Shown: positions 8,821 through 20,262, numbered from the stretch's first letter. The stretch: DNA of 64,000 nt from Pseudomonas sp. F(2018) (GCF_005508865.1 NZ_SCOM01000003.1:496001-560000), one strand, 5' to 3'. The notes: generated from the letters alone by a model not told the origin. A program made the numbers and translations.

Positions 8821-9771
8821 ATGACCAACCCCTTCGCTACCTCCGCTCCCCAGCCGGCCGCCGAGCGCCCAGCCTCGCAACAGCCCTGTGCCTTCGGCGC
8901 CATGGGGGCGCTGGTGATGCTGCAAAGCCTGGTGGTCGGCAATCTGCTGGCCGCGCTGAACCACGCCGAGTTCGGCGACTACCTGCTCGGCAACCTGATG
9001 CATCTGCTGCCGGGCTGGCTGTGCAGCATCCTGCTCGGCGGGCTGGCCGCCACCCTGCTGGTCGCCAGCCATCAGGAGCGCCATGCGGCGGTCCTGGTCA
9101 AACCCGGCCGGGTGCTACTGGCGGTTGCCGCCGCCATCGTGCTGGCCGGCCTGCTCTACGGCATGTTGTCAGCCTATCTGCTCTCCGGCCTGTATGGCTG
9201 GCTCAGTGAGCACGGCAGTCTGACGGGGCTGTACCAGCCGCTGGTGTTCGAGCCGCTGGGCCTGCTGGCCTTCGCTCTGACCAACCTGCTACCGCTGTGG
9301 CTCGGCCTGCGCCTGGGCGCGCGGCAAGCCTGCGTACCGGCCCCGGTGGGGCGCACCAGTGTGGCGGCGCTGCTGGCGCTGTGCGTCCTGCTGCTGAGCC
9401 TGAAGACCCTGGACATCCTGATCAAACAGGTGGTGCCGGGTTACAGCGCGGCCCTGCCGCTGGCCTTGGCCTGCCTGACTCCTCTGCTCGGCGCCGCGCT
9501 GGTGTTCGCCAGCAGCTGGAGCGCGCTGCCGGCGCGCCTGCATCGGCTGAGAGCGGGGCAACTGCTGCTCACCGCCCTGGCGATCTTCGTCGTGTGGATG
9601 CTGGCCCAGCTGCTGGTCGCCGGTCTGCTGGTGATGTATGCGCTGGCCGATCGCGGCAGCGAGCTGTTCCATCCCGCGCTGCTGCTGGCTTTGGGCATCG
9701 GCGTGCTGGCGCTGCTGTGGCCGCTGACCGTGCTGGGCCTGCGCTGGATCTATCGCGCCGCGGCGGCCTGA
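8821..9771 (+). CDS. Multi-pass inner-membrane protein, unknown function
   Basis: A 316-residue, extremely Leu/Ala-rich protein with about eight predicted transmembrane segments, starting around residue 20 and ending near the C-terminus (WPLTVLGLRWIYR). No conserved charged motif or known transporter signature is apparent to me. The ATG at 8821 has AAAAGGA eight bases before it; a TTG two codons earlier is less likely. It stands alone between the gamma-carbonic anhydrase and a convergent DUF1161 gene. Confidence 0.75.
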   Translation: MTNPFATSAPQPAAERPASQQPCAFGAMGALVMLQSLVVGNLLAALNHAEFGDYLLGNLMHLLPGWLCSILLGGLAATLLVASHQERHAAVLVKPGRVLLAVAAAIVLAGLLYGMLSAYLLSGLYGWLSEHGSLTGLYQPLVFEPLGLLAFALTNLLPLWLGLRLGARQACVPAPVGRTSVAALLALCVLLLSLKTLDILIKQVVPGYSAALPLALACLTPLLGAALVFASSWSALPARLHRLRAGQLLLTALAIFVVWMLAQLLVAGLLVMYALADRGSELFHPALLLALGIGVLALLWPLTVLGLRWIYRAAAA

Positions 9772-9776
9772 GCGAC

Positions 9777-10007
9777 TCACTCGTTCTTCTGGTAGATGAT
9801 CTTGCGGCTGCCACCCTCGCAGCTGCCGACCACCATGTTGGGGTCTTCCACGTCGGCGGCCGGCACTATCTCCAGGGTGTAGCTGGTCACCTTGGCCGCC
9901 TGGATCTTCACCTCGATCTCGCGCTTCAGCGCTTCGCAGGGCTTGGGCGCGGCGAGGGCGCCGCCGCATAGCAGGGTGGCCAGGGCGGCCGCAAACCAGC
10001 GCTTCAT
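9777..10007 (-). CDS. DUF1161 family periplasmic protein (copy 1)
   Basis: 76-residue secreted protein with a clear signal peptide (residues 1-19, ending ALA) and a short mature domain with two conserved cysteines (PCEALK and GSCEGG) and the family ending KIIYQKNE. GAGGAG precedes the ATG at 10007. A second member lies at 13646-13870 in this window. The function of DUF1161 is unknown. The two cysteines probably form a disulfide in the periplasm. Confidence 0.85.
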   Translation of the reverse strand: MKRWFAAALATLLCGGALAAPKPCEALKREIEVKIQAAKVTSYTLEIVPAADVEDPNMVVGSCEGGSRKIIYQKNE

Positions 10008-10038
10008 CGCATGCTCCTCGGGATGGAATCAGGCAGTT

Positions 10039-11103
10039 CTAGTTCCGATCGGCCAGCGCCGCCAGGGTTCGCTCGCGTTGCTCTGCGTCCAGCTCACCCA
10101 GGGCGGCGGCGCGGCGGTAGAACTCCGCCCAGTCGCCGTCGGCCAGGTGGAACAGCGCGGCGAACGCCTCCACCCACTGGTCGTAGAGGCCGAACGGCAG
10201 CAGCCGGGCGTTGTTCAGCGGCTGGGCGACCCAGGCGTCGTAGCGCCGATCGCCACCCCACTCGCCGTCGCGCAGGGCGCGGTATTCGGCACGCAGGCGC
10301 GCGAACTCGGCGGCCTTGCCGGCGCGCTTGTGTTCATCGCTGGTCGGGCCGTCGTAGAGCGCCTGCAGACGCTCGCGGCTGGCCAGGATCAGCTCGGTGA
10401 ACTGGCGCCGCTGTTGCTCCTCACCCGCGTCCACCGGAGCCAGGCCGCGGGCGGCACGCCACTGGCGCAGGCCCTCCTGCTCGACGAAGCTGGCGAAGGA
10501 CTCGTTGAACGCCGTGTCGTCGGCCACGTACAGCTGCTGGTGCGCCAGCTCGTGGAAGATCACCGCGGCCAGGCGCTCGTCGTCCCAGCGCAGCATGGTG
10601 TTGAGGATGGGGTCGTCGAACCAGCCCAGGGTCGAATAGGCCTCGATGCCGGCCACATAGGTGTCCATGCCCTCGGCCTGCAGCAGGGCGGCGGCGCCAC
10701 GGGCGCGTCCCTGCTGGTAGAAGCCGCGGTAGGCCACGCAGCCGGCGACGGGGAAGCAGTGGGTCAAAGGCGCCAGCGACAGCTCCGGCGTGGCGAATAC
10801 ATTCCACACCACATAGGGCCGCTGCAGATCCGCATACAGGCGATAGCTGCGGTTGTCCGGCAACGCCAGACGCGCGCTGGCGAAGTCGCGGGCCCGCTGG
10901 GCCAGCGCCAGGCGGCGCTGCAGCTGGGGATCGGCCTGCGCATCGGCGAGCAGCTCGGCCACCGGCTGGCGCGCGGCGAGCAGGTCGAGCTGGCCACGGC
11001 TGACCTGGGCGTAATAGTCGAGGCTGGCGCAACCGCTCAGCAGAACGCCGAGCCACAGCGGAACCAGGCACCGCGCGCGGCGGTCGAGTAGGGCGATAGG
11101 CAT
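10039..11103 (-). CDS. Putative lipoprotein aminopeptidase/zinc metalloprotease
   Basis: 354 residues beginning with a lipoprotein signal (VLLSGC lipobox, Cys about residue 25), so it should be anchored in the outer or inner membrane facing the periplasm. Near residue 183 it has HELAHQ, an HExxH zinc-peptidase motif, followed by FNESFASFVE, in which the Glu residues can supply the third ligand. This matches the predicted aminopeptidase family of proteobacteria (Pfam 'Aminopep'). The substrate is not known. The ribosome-binding site is weak, but the lipobox position supports the chosen start. It is divergent from the lipoprotein gene at 11147. Confidence 0.85.
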   Translation of the reverse strand: MPIALLDRRARCLVPLWLGVLLSGCASLDYYAQVSRGQLDLLAARQPVAELLADAQADPQLQRRLALAQRARDFASARLALPDNRSYRLYADLQRPYVVWNVFATPELSLAPLTHCFPVAGCVAYRGFYQQGRARGAAALLQAEGMDTYVAGIEAYSTLGWFDDPILNTMLRWDDERLAAVIFHELAHQQLYVADDTAFNESFASFVEQEGLRQWRAARGLAPVDAGEEQQRRQFTELILASRERLQALYDGPTSDEHKRAGKAAEFARLRAEYRALRDGEWGGDRRYDAWVAQPLNNARLLPFGLYDQWVEAFAALFHLADGDWAEFYRRAAALGELDAEQRERTLAALADRN

Positions 11104-11146
11104 CTCGCGAGCCTATTGCATTGCCCCTCTGCCTAGGAAGCCCGCC

Positions 11147-11560
11147 ATGCGCACACCTCTGTTGCTCTGCCTGCCCGTTCTGCTCGGCGGCTGTTCCCTG
11201 CTGATGCCTTTTCACGATCCCGCGCAGGCCTGGATCGAACTGCACGAGCGCCACGACGGCCGCCTGGAGGCGGTGCAGGTAGACGGCAAGACGCTGGACG
11301 ACGACCGCTACTTCCAGATTCCTCCGGGCCGCCACGAGTTGCAGGTGCGCCTGCGCTTCGAGGTGGCGCCCGCCAACACCGGCGCGCAGCAGAGCCTGCC
11401 GCGCACCTGCCTGCTGACCCTCGACTACGCCGACTTCGCCGCCGGCCAGCGCTATCGACTCAAAGCCGGCAGCCGCGGCTTTCGCCCCTGGGCGCAGTTG
11501 CAGGACGAGCGTGGCGAAGACCTGGCGAGGGCTCGCGAGGGCCGCTGCGGCGCCGTCTGA
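11147..11560 (+). CDS. Small lipoprotein, tandem paralogue A
   Basis: 137 residues with lipobox LLGGC (Cys19) and a beta-rich mature domain. It is clearly related to the next gene: both have AW(I/V)EL near the start, DDRYFQIPPGRHELQVR (compare DGRYFQVAPGAHELQVR) and FAAGQRYR followed by a C-terminal LARA. I do not recognise a named family. It has AGGA upstream of the ATG and a 41-base gap to the next start, so the two are probably one operon. Confidence 0.82.
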   Translation: MRTPLLLCLPVLLGGCSLLMPFHDPAQAWIELHERHDGRLEAVQVDGKTLDDDRYFQIPPGRHELQVRLRFEVAPANTGAQQSLPRTCLLTLDYADFAAGQRYRLKAGSRGFRPWAQLQDERGEDLARAREGRCGAV

Positions 11561-11601
11561 TCGGCGCTATGCTGGTCTTCTCCATCGTCGAGGAAACCGC
11601 C

Positions 11602-12018
11602 ATGCGCCTGCCCCTGTTGCTGCCCCTGCTCGCCCTCGGCGCCTGCGCCAGCCCATTGCCGCCGGCGGACCCGCAACAGGCCTGGGTCGAGCTGTACGCC
11701 AGCCCCGGCTACACCCTGATGGCGCACAAGCTGGACGACCAGCAGACTCGCGACGGCCGCTACTTCCAGGTGGCACCCGGCGCCCACGAGCTGCAGGTGC
11801 GCTTCCAGTTCGAGGTGGCCGGCGGTGGCGGTGGTGAGTTCAGCAACGAGCCGATCCAGATGACCTGCCACCTGCGCTTCCGCTACGACGGCTTCGCCGC
11901 CGGCCAGCGCTACCGCATCGAGGCCCGGCCGCTGCAATACAAGGCCCAGGGCTGGCTGTACGGTGAGGGCCGCCAGGTGCTGGCGCGCGCCGACGTACTG
12001 CGCTGCAACACCTTCTGA
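11602..12018 (+). CDS. Small lipoprotein, tandem paralogue B
   Basis: 138 residues with lipobox ALGAC (Cys14 or 15). It is a duplicate of the preceding gene by shared motifs (AWVEL, GRYFQVAPGAHELQVRFQFEV, FAAGQRYRIEA). It has an extra Gly-rich stretch (GGGGGE) before the conserved Cys of MTCHLRF. The ATG at 11602 has GAGGAAA upstream; the frame opens earlier at 11569, but that start would remove the lipobox from the N-terminus. Its stop codon lies in a small palindrome (TGAGCGCCGCTCA) shared with the convergent osmC stop. Confidence 0.82.
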   Translation: MRLPLLLPLLALGACASPLPPADPQQAWVELYASPGYTLMAHKLDDQQTRDGRYFQVAPGAHELQVRFQFEVAGGGGGEFSNEPIQMTCHLRFRYDGFAAGQRYRIEARPLQYKAQGWLYGEGRQVLARADVLRCNTF

Positions 12019-12025
12019 GCGCCGC

Positions 12026-12457
12026 TCAGGCGTCCAGCGTCACCTGCAGGCTGATTTCGGCGTTGAGCAGCTTGGACACCGGGCAACCGGTCTTGGCCGT
12101 CTCCACCGCCTCCTCGAACTTGTTGCGGTCGGCGCCGGGAATCCTGGCGCGCAGGCTCAGGTGCACGGCGCTGATGCGAAAGCCGCCGTCCTCCTTCTCC
12201 AGCCACACCTCGGCCTGGGTATCGATGCTCTCGGCGAGCATGCCGCGCTCCTCCAGCTCCTTGGACAGGGCCATGGAGAAGCAGCCGGCATGGGCGGCGC
12301 CGATCAGCTCCTCGGGGTTGGTGCCGGGCTGATCCTCGAAGCGGGTGTTGAAGCCGTAGGGCTGGTCCTTCAGCGCGCCGCTCTGGGTGGAGATACGCCC
12401 CTTGCCGTCCTTGATGCCGCCCTGCCAGTGGGCCGAAGCCCTCTTCTTGATGGTCAT
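12026..12457 (-). CDS. osmC: Peroxiredoxin OsmC
   Basis: Thiol peroxidase that reduces organic hydroperoxides, usually osmotic/stationary-phase induced. 143 residues, the normal length. The two catalytic cysteines are in HAGCFSMAL (near residue 59) and KTGCPVSKLL (near residue 124), and the N-terminus KRASAHWQGGIKDGKG is typical of OsmC rather than Ohr. A strong AGAGGAG precedes the ATG at 12457. Confidence 0.95.
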   Translation of the reverse strand: MTIKKRASAHWQGGIKDGKGRISTQSGALKDQPYGFNTRFEDQPGTNPEELIGAAHAGCFSMALSKELEERGMLAESIDTQAEVWLEKEDGGFRISAVHLSLRARIPGADRNKFEEAVETAKTGCPVSKLLNAEISLQVTLDA

Positions 12458-12521
12458 GTGCTGCTCCTCTCGCGTGGGTGGATACCCAGTTGAGAGGAAC
12501 GCCGCTGCGGCAAAGTTCGTC

Positions 12522-13520
12522 CTATCGCAGCCCGGCGACTATCTCGAAGCTGCGCAGGCGGTGCTCGGGCTGGTACAGGTCGCAGGTGAAGATCAGCTCG
12601 TCGGCGCCGCTCTGCTCCAGCAGCACCTCCAGACGCGCACGCACCTTCTCCGGCCCGCCGATCGCCGCCAGGCCGAGGAAGTCGCCGACCGCCTGCTGCT
12701 CGTGGGGCTGCCAGCGGCCGACCATGCTCTCCACTGGCGGGCGCAGCACCAGGCTTTGCCCGCGCATCAGCGCCAGCACCCGCTGGTAGGCGGTGGTGGC
12801 GAGGAATTCGGCTTCCTCGTCACTGGGCGCGGCGATCAGCGGCACGCCGATCATGGCGTAGGGTTTGGCCAGCGCGGCCGAGGGCTGGAAGTTCTCGCGG
12901 TAGATGCGCAGCGCCTGGTGCAGGTAGCGCGGCGCGAAGTGCGAGGCGAAGGCATAGGGCAGGCCCTTCTGCGCGGCCAGCTGGGCGCTGAACAGGCTGG
13001 AGCCGAGCAGCCAGATCGGCACCTGGCTGTCGACGCCCGGCACGGCCAGCACCGTCTGCCCGGGCTGGCGCGGGCCGAGCAGGGTTTCCAGCTCCTCGAC
13101 GTCCTGCGGGAAGTCCTCGGCGCTGCCCAGGCGGTCGCGGCGCAGGGCGCGGGCGGTGGCCTGGTCGGCACCCGGCGCGCGGCCCAGGCCCAGTTCGATG
13201 CGGCCGGGGTAGAGCGCGGCGAGGGTGCCGAACTGCTCGGCCACCACCAGCGGCGCGTGGTTGGGCAGCATGATGCCGCCGGAGCCGAGGCGCAGGGTCG
13301 AGGTGTTGGCCGCCAGGTAGCCGAGCAGCACGGCGGTGGCGGAACTGGCGATGCCCTCCATGTTGTGGTGCTCAGCCACCCACATGCGCGAGAAGCCGAG
13401 GCTCTCCACGTGGCGGGCCAGGTCGAGGGATCGCTGCAGGGCGGGCGCGGCACCGATATCGTCGTCGCGCATGGGCGCCAGGTCGAGTACGGAGAATGGC
13501 GTGGTGGACAGCTTGCTCAT
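12522..13520 (-). CDS. LLM class flavin-dependent oxidoreductase (YhbW/MsnO8-type)
   Basis: 332-residue luciferase-like monooxygenase fold, probably using FMNH2 or F420-like cofactors; the substrate is unknown. Family features include the opening [24 protein letters not shown] (the luciferase-like active-site region), [22 protein letters not shown] and the ELGLGRAPG loop. Start ATG at 13520 with GAGGAGG just upstream; the earlier in-frame ATGs (up to 13580) lie in non-coding sequence over a terminator. It appears monocistronic. Confidence 0.9.
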   Translation of the reverse strand: MSKLSTTPFSVLDLAPMRDDDIGAAPALQRSLDLARHVESLGFSRMWVAEHHNMEGIASSATAVLLGYLAANTSTLRLGSGGIMLPNHAPLVVAEQFGTLAALYPGRIELGLGRAPGADQATARALRRDRLGSAEDFPQDVEELETLLGPRQPGQTVLAVPGVDSQVPIWLLGSSLFSAQLAAQKGLPYAFASHFAPRYLHQALRIYRENFQPSAALAKPYAMIGVPLIAAPSDEEAEFLATTAYQRVLALMRGQSLVLRPPVESMVGRWQPHEQQAVGDFLGLAAIGGPEKVRARLEVLLEQSGADELIFTCDLYQPEHRLRSFEIVAGLR

Positions 13521-13598
13521 AAGGCCTCCTCGGGTCATACCTGCTTTATGGGGTCGTCCCGGCGAAAGGCAAGCCGCCATTCGGCCGCGCCATGAAAA

Positions 13599-13629
13599 AG
13601 GCCGGAGCCCCTTGCGGAGACTCCGGCCT
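13599..13629 (-). terminator. Rho-independent terminator of the DUF1161 gene
   Basis: Perfect 9-bp stem AGGCCGGAG / CTCCGGCCT with a 13-base loop. Read on the minus strand it is followed by TTTTTCATGG, the T-run of an intrinsic terminator. It lies just past the stop of the DUF1161 gene at 13646. Confidence 0.85.
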
Positions 13630-13645
13630 AGTTGCGGCTAGGTGA

Positions 13646-13870
13646 TCAGCCGCGCTGGTAGACGATTTCCTTGGTGTCGGCTTCGCAGGTGCCAACCACC
13701 TGCTTGTCGCCGGCCGCACCCTTGTCGACCACTTCCAGGGTGTAGGCAGCCACGCCCTTGTCCTTGAGCTTGGCGTCGATCTCCGCCTTCAGCTCGTCGC
13801 AGGGTTTGCCAGCAGCCAAGGCAGAACCGGCCAGGGTGAACAGGGCCAGGCCCAGCATCATTTGCTTCAT
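13646..13870 (-). CDS. DUF1161 family periplasmic protein (copy 2)
   Basis: 74 residues: signal peptide (residues 1-19, ending ALA), then GKPCDELKAEIDAKLKDKG and a C-terminal GTCEADTKEIVYQRG. It aligns along its length with the copy at 9777-10007, including both cysteines and the (K/E)I(I/V)YQ ending. AAGGAG precedes the ATG at 13870. It is followed by a strong terminator. Beside dodecin and trpI in P. aeruginosa there is a similar small gene (PA0039), so this is the ancestral position of this copy. Confidence 0.87.
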   Translation of the reverse strand: MKQMMLGLALFTLAGSALAAGKPCDELKAEIDAKLKDKGVAAYTLEVVDKGAAGDKQVVGTCEADTKEIVYQRG

Positions 13871-13961
13871 GGATAACGCTCCTTCGTAGGTGGACTCGCG
13901 GGGCAACCCGCCCCGGACCGACCAAGACTAGCCGACAGGCGCGGGCGAAACCGTGCGCCGC

Positions 13962-14177
13962 TCAGCTGTTGCTGATGCGGAAACCGACCTTGAGCTCGAC
14001 CTGGTAATGCGCCACCTTGCCGTCGACGATGTGGCCACGGGTGTCGACGACCTCGAACCAGTCCATGTTGCGCACGGACTTGGCGCATTCGGCCAGGGCA
14101 TTGGCGATGGCATCCTCGATGCTCACCTTGGAAGTGCCGACGACTTCGATTTTCTTGTAGGTACGGTGATCGGACAT
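13962..14177 (-). CDS. Dodecin family flavin-binding protein
   Basis: 71 residues, the typical dodecin length. The sequence fits the family: YKKIEVVGTS, then an amphipathic helix (IEDAIANALAECAK), then NMDWFEVVDTRGHI with the tryptophan that stacks on flavin, and a closing strand YQVELKVGFRI. Dodecins form hollow 12-mers storing or buffering riboflavin, FMN or related cofactors. AAGGAG lies six bases before the ATG. It is on the same strand as trpI, about 70 bases beyond the trpI stop. Confidence 0.93.
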   Translation of the reverse strand: MSDHRTYKKIEVVGTSKVSIEDAIANALAECAKSVRNMDWFEVVDTRGHIVDGKVAHYQVELKVGFRISNS

Positions 14178-14250
14178 GTGCTTCTCCTTGGGCAGGCAGG
14201 CCTCTTCTTCACGCTAGCCAAGCCGGGCGAAAGCACAAGCGGGGCGCGAC

Positions 14251-15138
14251 TCAACCCGCCAGTTCGCGGCCCAGCCACTGCGCCAGGCGCTCGGCGCGAT
14301 CATCGCGGCTGCGCCCGGGCACCCACAGGGCCAAGCGGGCCGAGGTTTCGACAAAGCCCCAGGGCGCGACCAGGCGACCGCCTGCCAGGTCGTCCGCCAC
14401 CAGCTGCTGCGGGGCGATGGCCACGCCGAGGCCGGCGGCGGCGGCTTCCAGCAGGTAATAGAGATGCTCGAAGCCCTGGCCCTGCTGCAGTCGTGCCACC
14501 TCCAGCCCCTGGGCCTCGGCCCACTGCGGCCAGGCCTGGGGGCGTGAGGCAGTGTGCAGCAGCGGCTCGCCGAGCAGGGCGGCGGCCGGTTCTCCACTCA
14601 GGCGCGCATGCCCCTGGTAACGCGGGCTCAACACCGGGCCGATGCGCTCCGCCGCCAGCTCGTACACCTGCATGTCCGCCGGCCAGGGTGGGGTGGCGAA
14701 GCACAGGGTGGCATCGACACCGGGCCGGCGCGGGTCCAGCTCGCCCTCGCTGGACGACAGCTGCAGACGCAGCTCGGGCAGCTCGCGGTTGAGCCGGTCC
14801 AGCCGCGGAATGAACCAACGCGCCAGCAGGCTGCCCGGACAGCCGAGGACGAAGGGCGCACCCTCCTGGCGCTGGCGCAGTTCGGCACAGGTGCTGCGCA
14901 GACGCTCGAAGCTCTCGGAGGCGACGTCACGCAGGCGCACCCCGGCATCGGTGAGTTTCACGCCGCGCCCATCCTTGTCGAACAGGCTGACCCCGAGCTG
15001 TTCCTCCAGCACCCGAATCTGCCGGCTCACCGCCCCATGAGTCACATGTAGTTCGGCCGCCGCCTGGCTGACGCTGAGCAGGCGAGCGGCGGCCTCGAAG
15101 GCGCGCAGGGCATTCAGCGGGGGCAGTTCTCGGCTCAT
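14251..15138 (-). CDS. trpI: TrpI, LysR-type activator of trpBA
   Basis: LysR-family regulator (295 residues) that, in P. aeruginosa and P. putida, binds indoleglycerol phosphate and activates trpBA. The N-terminal winged helix-turn-helix ([34 protein letters not shown]) and the effector domain ([52 protein letters not shown]) match remembered P. aeruginosa TrpI almost throughout. The start at 15138 is chosen on that homology; a longer frame runs into the upstream gene. In P. aeruginosa trpI is directly divergent from trpB; here a DUF3592 gene lies between, its stop only four bases before this start. Confidence 0.93.
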   Translation of the reverse strand: MSRELPPLNALRAFEAAARLLSVSQAAAELHVTHGAVSRQIRVLEEQLGVSLFDKDGRGVKLTDAGVRLRDVASESFERLRSTCAELRQRQEGAPFVLGCPGSLLARWFIPRLDRLNRELPELRLQLSSSEGELDPRRPGVDATLCFATPPWPADMQVYELAAERIGPVLSPRYQGHARLSGEPAAALLGEPLLHTASRPQAWPQWAEAQGLEVARLQQGQGFEHLYYLLEAAAAGLGVAIAPQQLVADDLAGGRLVAPWGFVETSARLALWVPGRSRDDRAERLAQWLGRELAG

Positions 15139-15142
15139 CTCG

Positions 15143-17160
<2,018 letters not shown>

Positions 17161-17161
<1 letters not shown>

Positions 17162-17970
17162 TGAGCCGTCTGCAGAGCCGATTTGCCAAGCTGAAACAAC
17201 AGAACCGCGCCGCCTTGGTCACCTTCGTCACCGGCGGCGACCCGGACTACAACACCTCGCTGGCCATCCTCAAAGGCCTGCCGGCCGCCGGTGCCGACGT
17301 GATCGAGTTGGGCATGCCCTTCACCGATCCGATGGCCGACGGCCCGTCGATCCAGCTGGCCAACATCCGCGCCCTCGGCGCCAAGCAGACCCTGGCCAAG
17401 ACCCTGCAGATGGTTCGCGAATTCCGCGCAGGCGAGCAGAACACCCCGCTGGTGCTGATGGGCTACTTCAACCCCATCCACTACTACGGTGTCGACAAGT
17501 TCATCGCCGACGCCAAGGAAGCCGGCGTGGACGGCCTGATCGTGGTCGACCTGCCGCCGGAACATAACGCCGACCTGTGCTTCCCGGCCCAGGCCGCGGG
17601 CATCGACTTCATTCGCCTGACCACCCCGACCACCGACGACAAGCGCCTGCCGACCGTACTCAACGGCAGCTCGGGCTTCGTCTACTACGTCTCGGTGGCC
17701 GGCGTTACCGGTGCCGGTTCCGCCACCCTGGACCAGGTGGACGAGGCGCACGCACGCCTGCGCCGCCACACCGACCTGCCGGTGTGCATCGGCTTCGGCA
17801 TCCGCACCCCGGAGCACGCCGCCGACGTGGCGCGCCGAGCCGAGGGCGTGGTAGTGGGTTCGGCACTGGTCGATCAGATCGCCAAGGCCGCCAGCCCGCA
17901 ACAGGCCGTCGACGGCGTGCTGAACCTGTGCGCCCAGCTGGCCGAGGGCGTGCGCGGCGCTCGGCGCTAA
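17161..17970 (+). CDS. trpA: Tryptophan synthase alpha subunit
   Basis: Cleaves indoleglycerol phosphate to indole and glyceraldehyde 3-phosphate; indole is channelled to TrpB. 269 residues, TIM barrel. Catalytic Glu is in [17 protein letters not shown] (near residue 50) and the Asp in the same stretch; the phosphate site [10 protein letters not shown] and GSALVDQI are near the C-terminus. Translation is coupled to trpB (TGATG). A strong terminator follows 22 bases after the stop. Confidence 0.97.
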
Positions 17971-17992
17971 CTAAACAGCCGGCTAAATCCGA

Positions 17993-18026
17993 GCCGCTGC
18001 CTGTTCACACAGGCAGCGGCTTTTTT
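17993..18026 (+). terminator. Rho-independent terminator of trpBA
   Basis: Perfect 11-bp stem GCCGCTGCCTG / CAGGCAGCGGC with a 6-base loop, followed directly by six T. It lies just after the trpA stop. Confidence 0.95.
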
Positions 18027-18123
18027 ATTGCCTGCGCGCAGCAAGCAGTGAGCCAAAAGATAATCCTTCTCAAGGATATTAATGAATTGTTACCATTTAC
18101 GAATAATTTACAAATGGAGCTTG

Positions 18124-20247
18124 ATGGTGACTTTCTCGCGTATTCCTTCCACCCTGCCGCTGTTCGGTCTACTGATTGTTCCCACCCTGTCTGCCGCGAC
18201 CCTTCCTGCCGCAACATTGCCAGCCACCGCCATCAGCGGCGAGTCCCAGCAGCGCAGCTACCAGGCCAGTGAAAGCCGCAGCGCGCTGAAAATCGACGCT
18301 CCCCTGCGGGATATTCCGCAGACGGTGAACGTGATACCCGAGAGCGTGATCAAGGATCAGGGCGCCAAGTCGCTGGAGGATGTGCTGAAGAACGTGCCCG
18401 GCATCGGTCAGTCCAATGGCGACGGCCAGCGTGACCAGGTCACCATCCGCGGCTTTAGCGCCATCGGCGACATGTTCGTCGACGGCTTCCGCGACGACGC
18501 CCTGTACTTCCGCGATCTCTCCAACATCGAGCGGGTCGAGGTGATCAAGGGCCCGGCCGCTGTGCTCTATGGCCGGGGCTCTTCCGGTGGCCTGATCAAC
18601 AGCGTCAGCAAGAAGCCGAATTTCTCCCCGCAGCAGGAAGTGGGGGTCAGCTTCGACAGCGAAGGGCAGCGCCGTACCCAGTTCGACGCAGGCTGGGCCG
18701 ACCAGGAGCAGGGCGACAAGGCATTCCGCATCACCGGCGCGCTGGAGGACAGCGACACCTTCCGCGATGACGGTTACACCGACCGCAAGGCCATTGCCCC
18801 CTCGGCCTACTTCCGCCTCTCCGATGACCTGGAGCTGAACCTCGGCGCCACCTACCTGTACGACAAGCGCCTGATCGACTTCGGCATCCCGGCGCGCAAC
18901 GGCCGCCCGGTGGATGTCGATCGCGACAAGCGCTTCGGCTCCGGCGACCCGGATCAGGACTACGCGCGCAGCGAGGTGTTCACCCTCACCGCCGGCGTCG
19001 ACTATCGGATCAACGACGACCTCAGCCTGAGCAACAACACCCGCTACTACCGCTATGACCTGGATCGCAATAACACCCTGGCCGACTCCAGCCCGACCCG
19101 CTTCGTTACCAACTCCAAGGGTGAGTTGCTGGTGAAGCTGAATCGCGGCAATGTCGCCCGCGACGAATACGGCATCTTCAACCAGACCGAGCTGAAGCAG
19201 CAGGTGCTGCTGGCAGAGATGCAGCACAGCCTGCTCTACGGCGTAGAGCTGGGGCACCAGGACAAGCACCAGCGGTCATTCAGCCAGAACAACGTGACGC
19301 AGGTTCCGGTGTACCGCGACGTCTTGGTGCCGGTACGGGAGCATGCCAGCACCCTGAGCGCCAAGGGCACCAACTTCCAGGAGACCGCCGGCTTCTACGT
19401 GCAGGACATGATCGAGCTGAGCGAGCAATGGAAGGCCCTGCTGGGTGTGCGTTATGACATCTTCGGCCAGGAGTACGACGACGAGCGCGCGCTGAATGTC
19501 GACCTGGACCGCACCGACAAGACCTGGAGCCCGCGCGCCGGCCTGGTGTTCCAGCCGGACCAGGTGCAGTCCTATTACGTTTCGGTTAGCCGCGGCTACC
19601 AGCCTTCGGGCGAAATGTTCGCCGTCAGCGCCACCAATGCCGGCCTGGAACCAGAAGAAACCACCAACTACGAGTTGGGCGCCAAATGGGACTTCCTGGA
19701 AAGTCGCCTGTCGGTCACGGCAGCCGTGTTCCGTCTCGAACGCACCAACATGAAGACCGCCGACCCGGTCAACCCGGCCCTGCTGGTGCTGGCTGGCGAG
19801 CAGCGCACCGACGGCTTCGAAGCTACCTTCAGCGGCCAGCTAAGCGACAAGTGGCAGGTCTATGGTGGCTACGCCTATCTCGACGCCGAGATCACCAAGT
19901 CCAACAGCAAGACCAATGGTGTTGCCAACGAAGGCCAGACACCGACACTGACCCCGCGCAACAGCGCCAATCTCTGGCTGGTCCGCCAGTTGGCCCCGCG
20001 CTGGCGCCTGGGCATGGGCGCCAACTACGTCGACGAACGTTACACCGCCCTGGACAACGTGACCGTGATGCCCGGCTACACCACCTTCGACGCCGCGCTG
20101 ATGTACGACGAACCGACCTGGGATGCGGCGCTGCGCCTGACCAATCTGACCAACAAGGACTACTACGCCTCCGCCCACGGCTCGGTAGACCTGATCACTC
20201 CCGGTGCTCCGCGCACCCTCGAGCTGAGCGCGAACTACCGTTTCTGA
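18124..20247 (+). CDS. TonB-dependent siderophore receptor (outer membrane)
   Basis: 707 residues. A signal peptide (to about residue 22) is followed by a TonB-box-like region, a plug domain with DIPQTVNVIPESVIKDQG, IRGFSAIGDMFVDGFRDD and VEVIKGPAAVLYGRGSSGG, then a beta-barrel ending in LELSANYRF with the terminal Phe needed for barrel assembly. The plug wording is that of catecholate/hydroxamate siderophore receptors such as Fiu. There is no N-terminal STN signalling domain, so no sigma/anti-sigma cascade is expected, and no regulator lies beside it. GGAG is six bases before the ATG at 18124; an earlier in-frame ATG at 18082 gives an unlikely N-terminus. The ligand is unknown. Confidence 0.93.
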   Translation: MVTFSRIPSTLPLFGLLIVPTLSAATLPAATLPATAISGESQQRSYQASESRSALKIDAPLRDIPQTVNVIPESVIKDQGAKSLEDVLKNVPGIGQSNGDGQRDQVTIRGFSAIGDMFVDGFRDDALYFRDLSNIERVEVIKGPAAVLYGRGSSGGLINSVSKKPNFSPQQEVGVSFDSEGQRRTQFDAGWADQEQGDKAFRITGALEDSDTFRDDGYTDRKAIAPSAYFRLSDDLELNLGATYLYDKRLIDFGIPARNGRPVDVDRDKRFGSGDPDQDYARSEVFTLTAGVDYRINDDLSLSNNTRYYRYDLDRNNTLADSSPTRFVTNSKGELLVKLNRGNVARDEYGIFNQTELKQQVLLAEMQHSLLYGVELGHQDKHQRSFSQNNVTQVPVYRDVLVPVREHASTLSAKGTNFQETAGFYVQDMIELSEQWKALLGVRYDIFGQEYDDERALNVDLDRTDKTWSPRAGLVFQPDQVQSYYVSVSRGYQPSGEMFAVSATNAGLEPEETTNYELGAKWDFLESRLSVTAAVFRLERTNMKTADPVNPALLVLAGEQRTDGFEATFSGQLSDKWQVYGGYAYLDAEITKSNSKTNGVANEGQTPTLTPRNSANLWLVRQLAPRWRLGMGANYVDERYTALDNVTVMPGYTTFDAALMYDEPTWDAALRLTNLTNKDYYASAHGSVDLITPGAPRTLELSANYRF

Positions 20248-20262
20248 ACCTGCTCAGTGAAA

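Noticed and set aside
18056..18110. Fur box upstream of the siderophore receptor
   Set aside because: The region is AT-rich, but the best 19-mers match only about 10 of 19 consensus positions, too weak to report.
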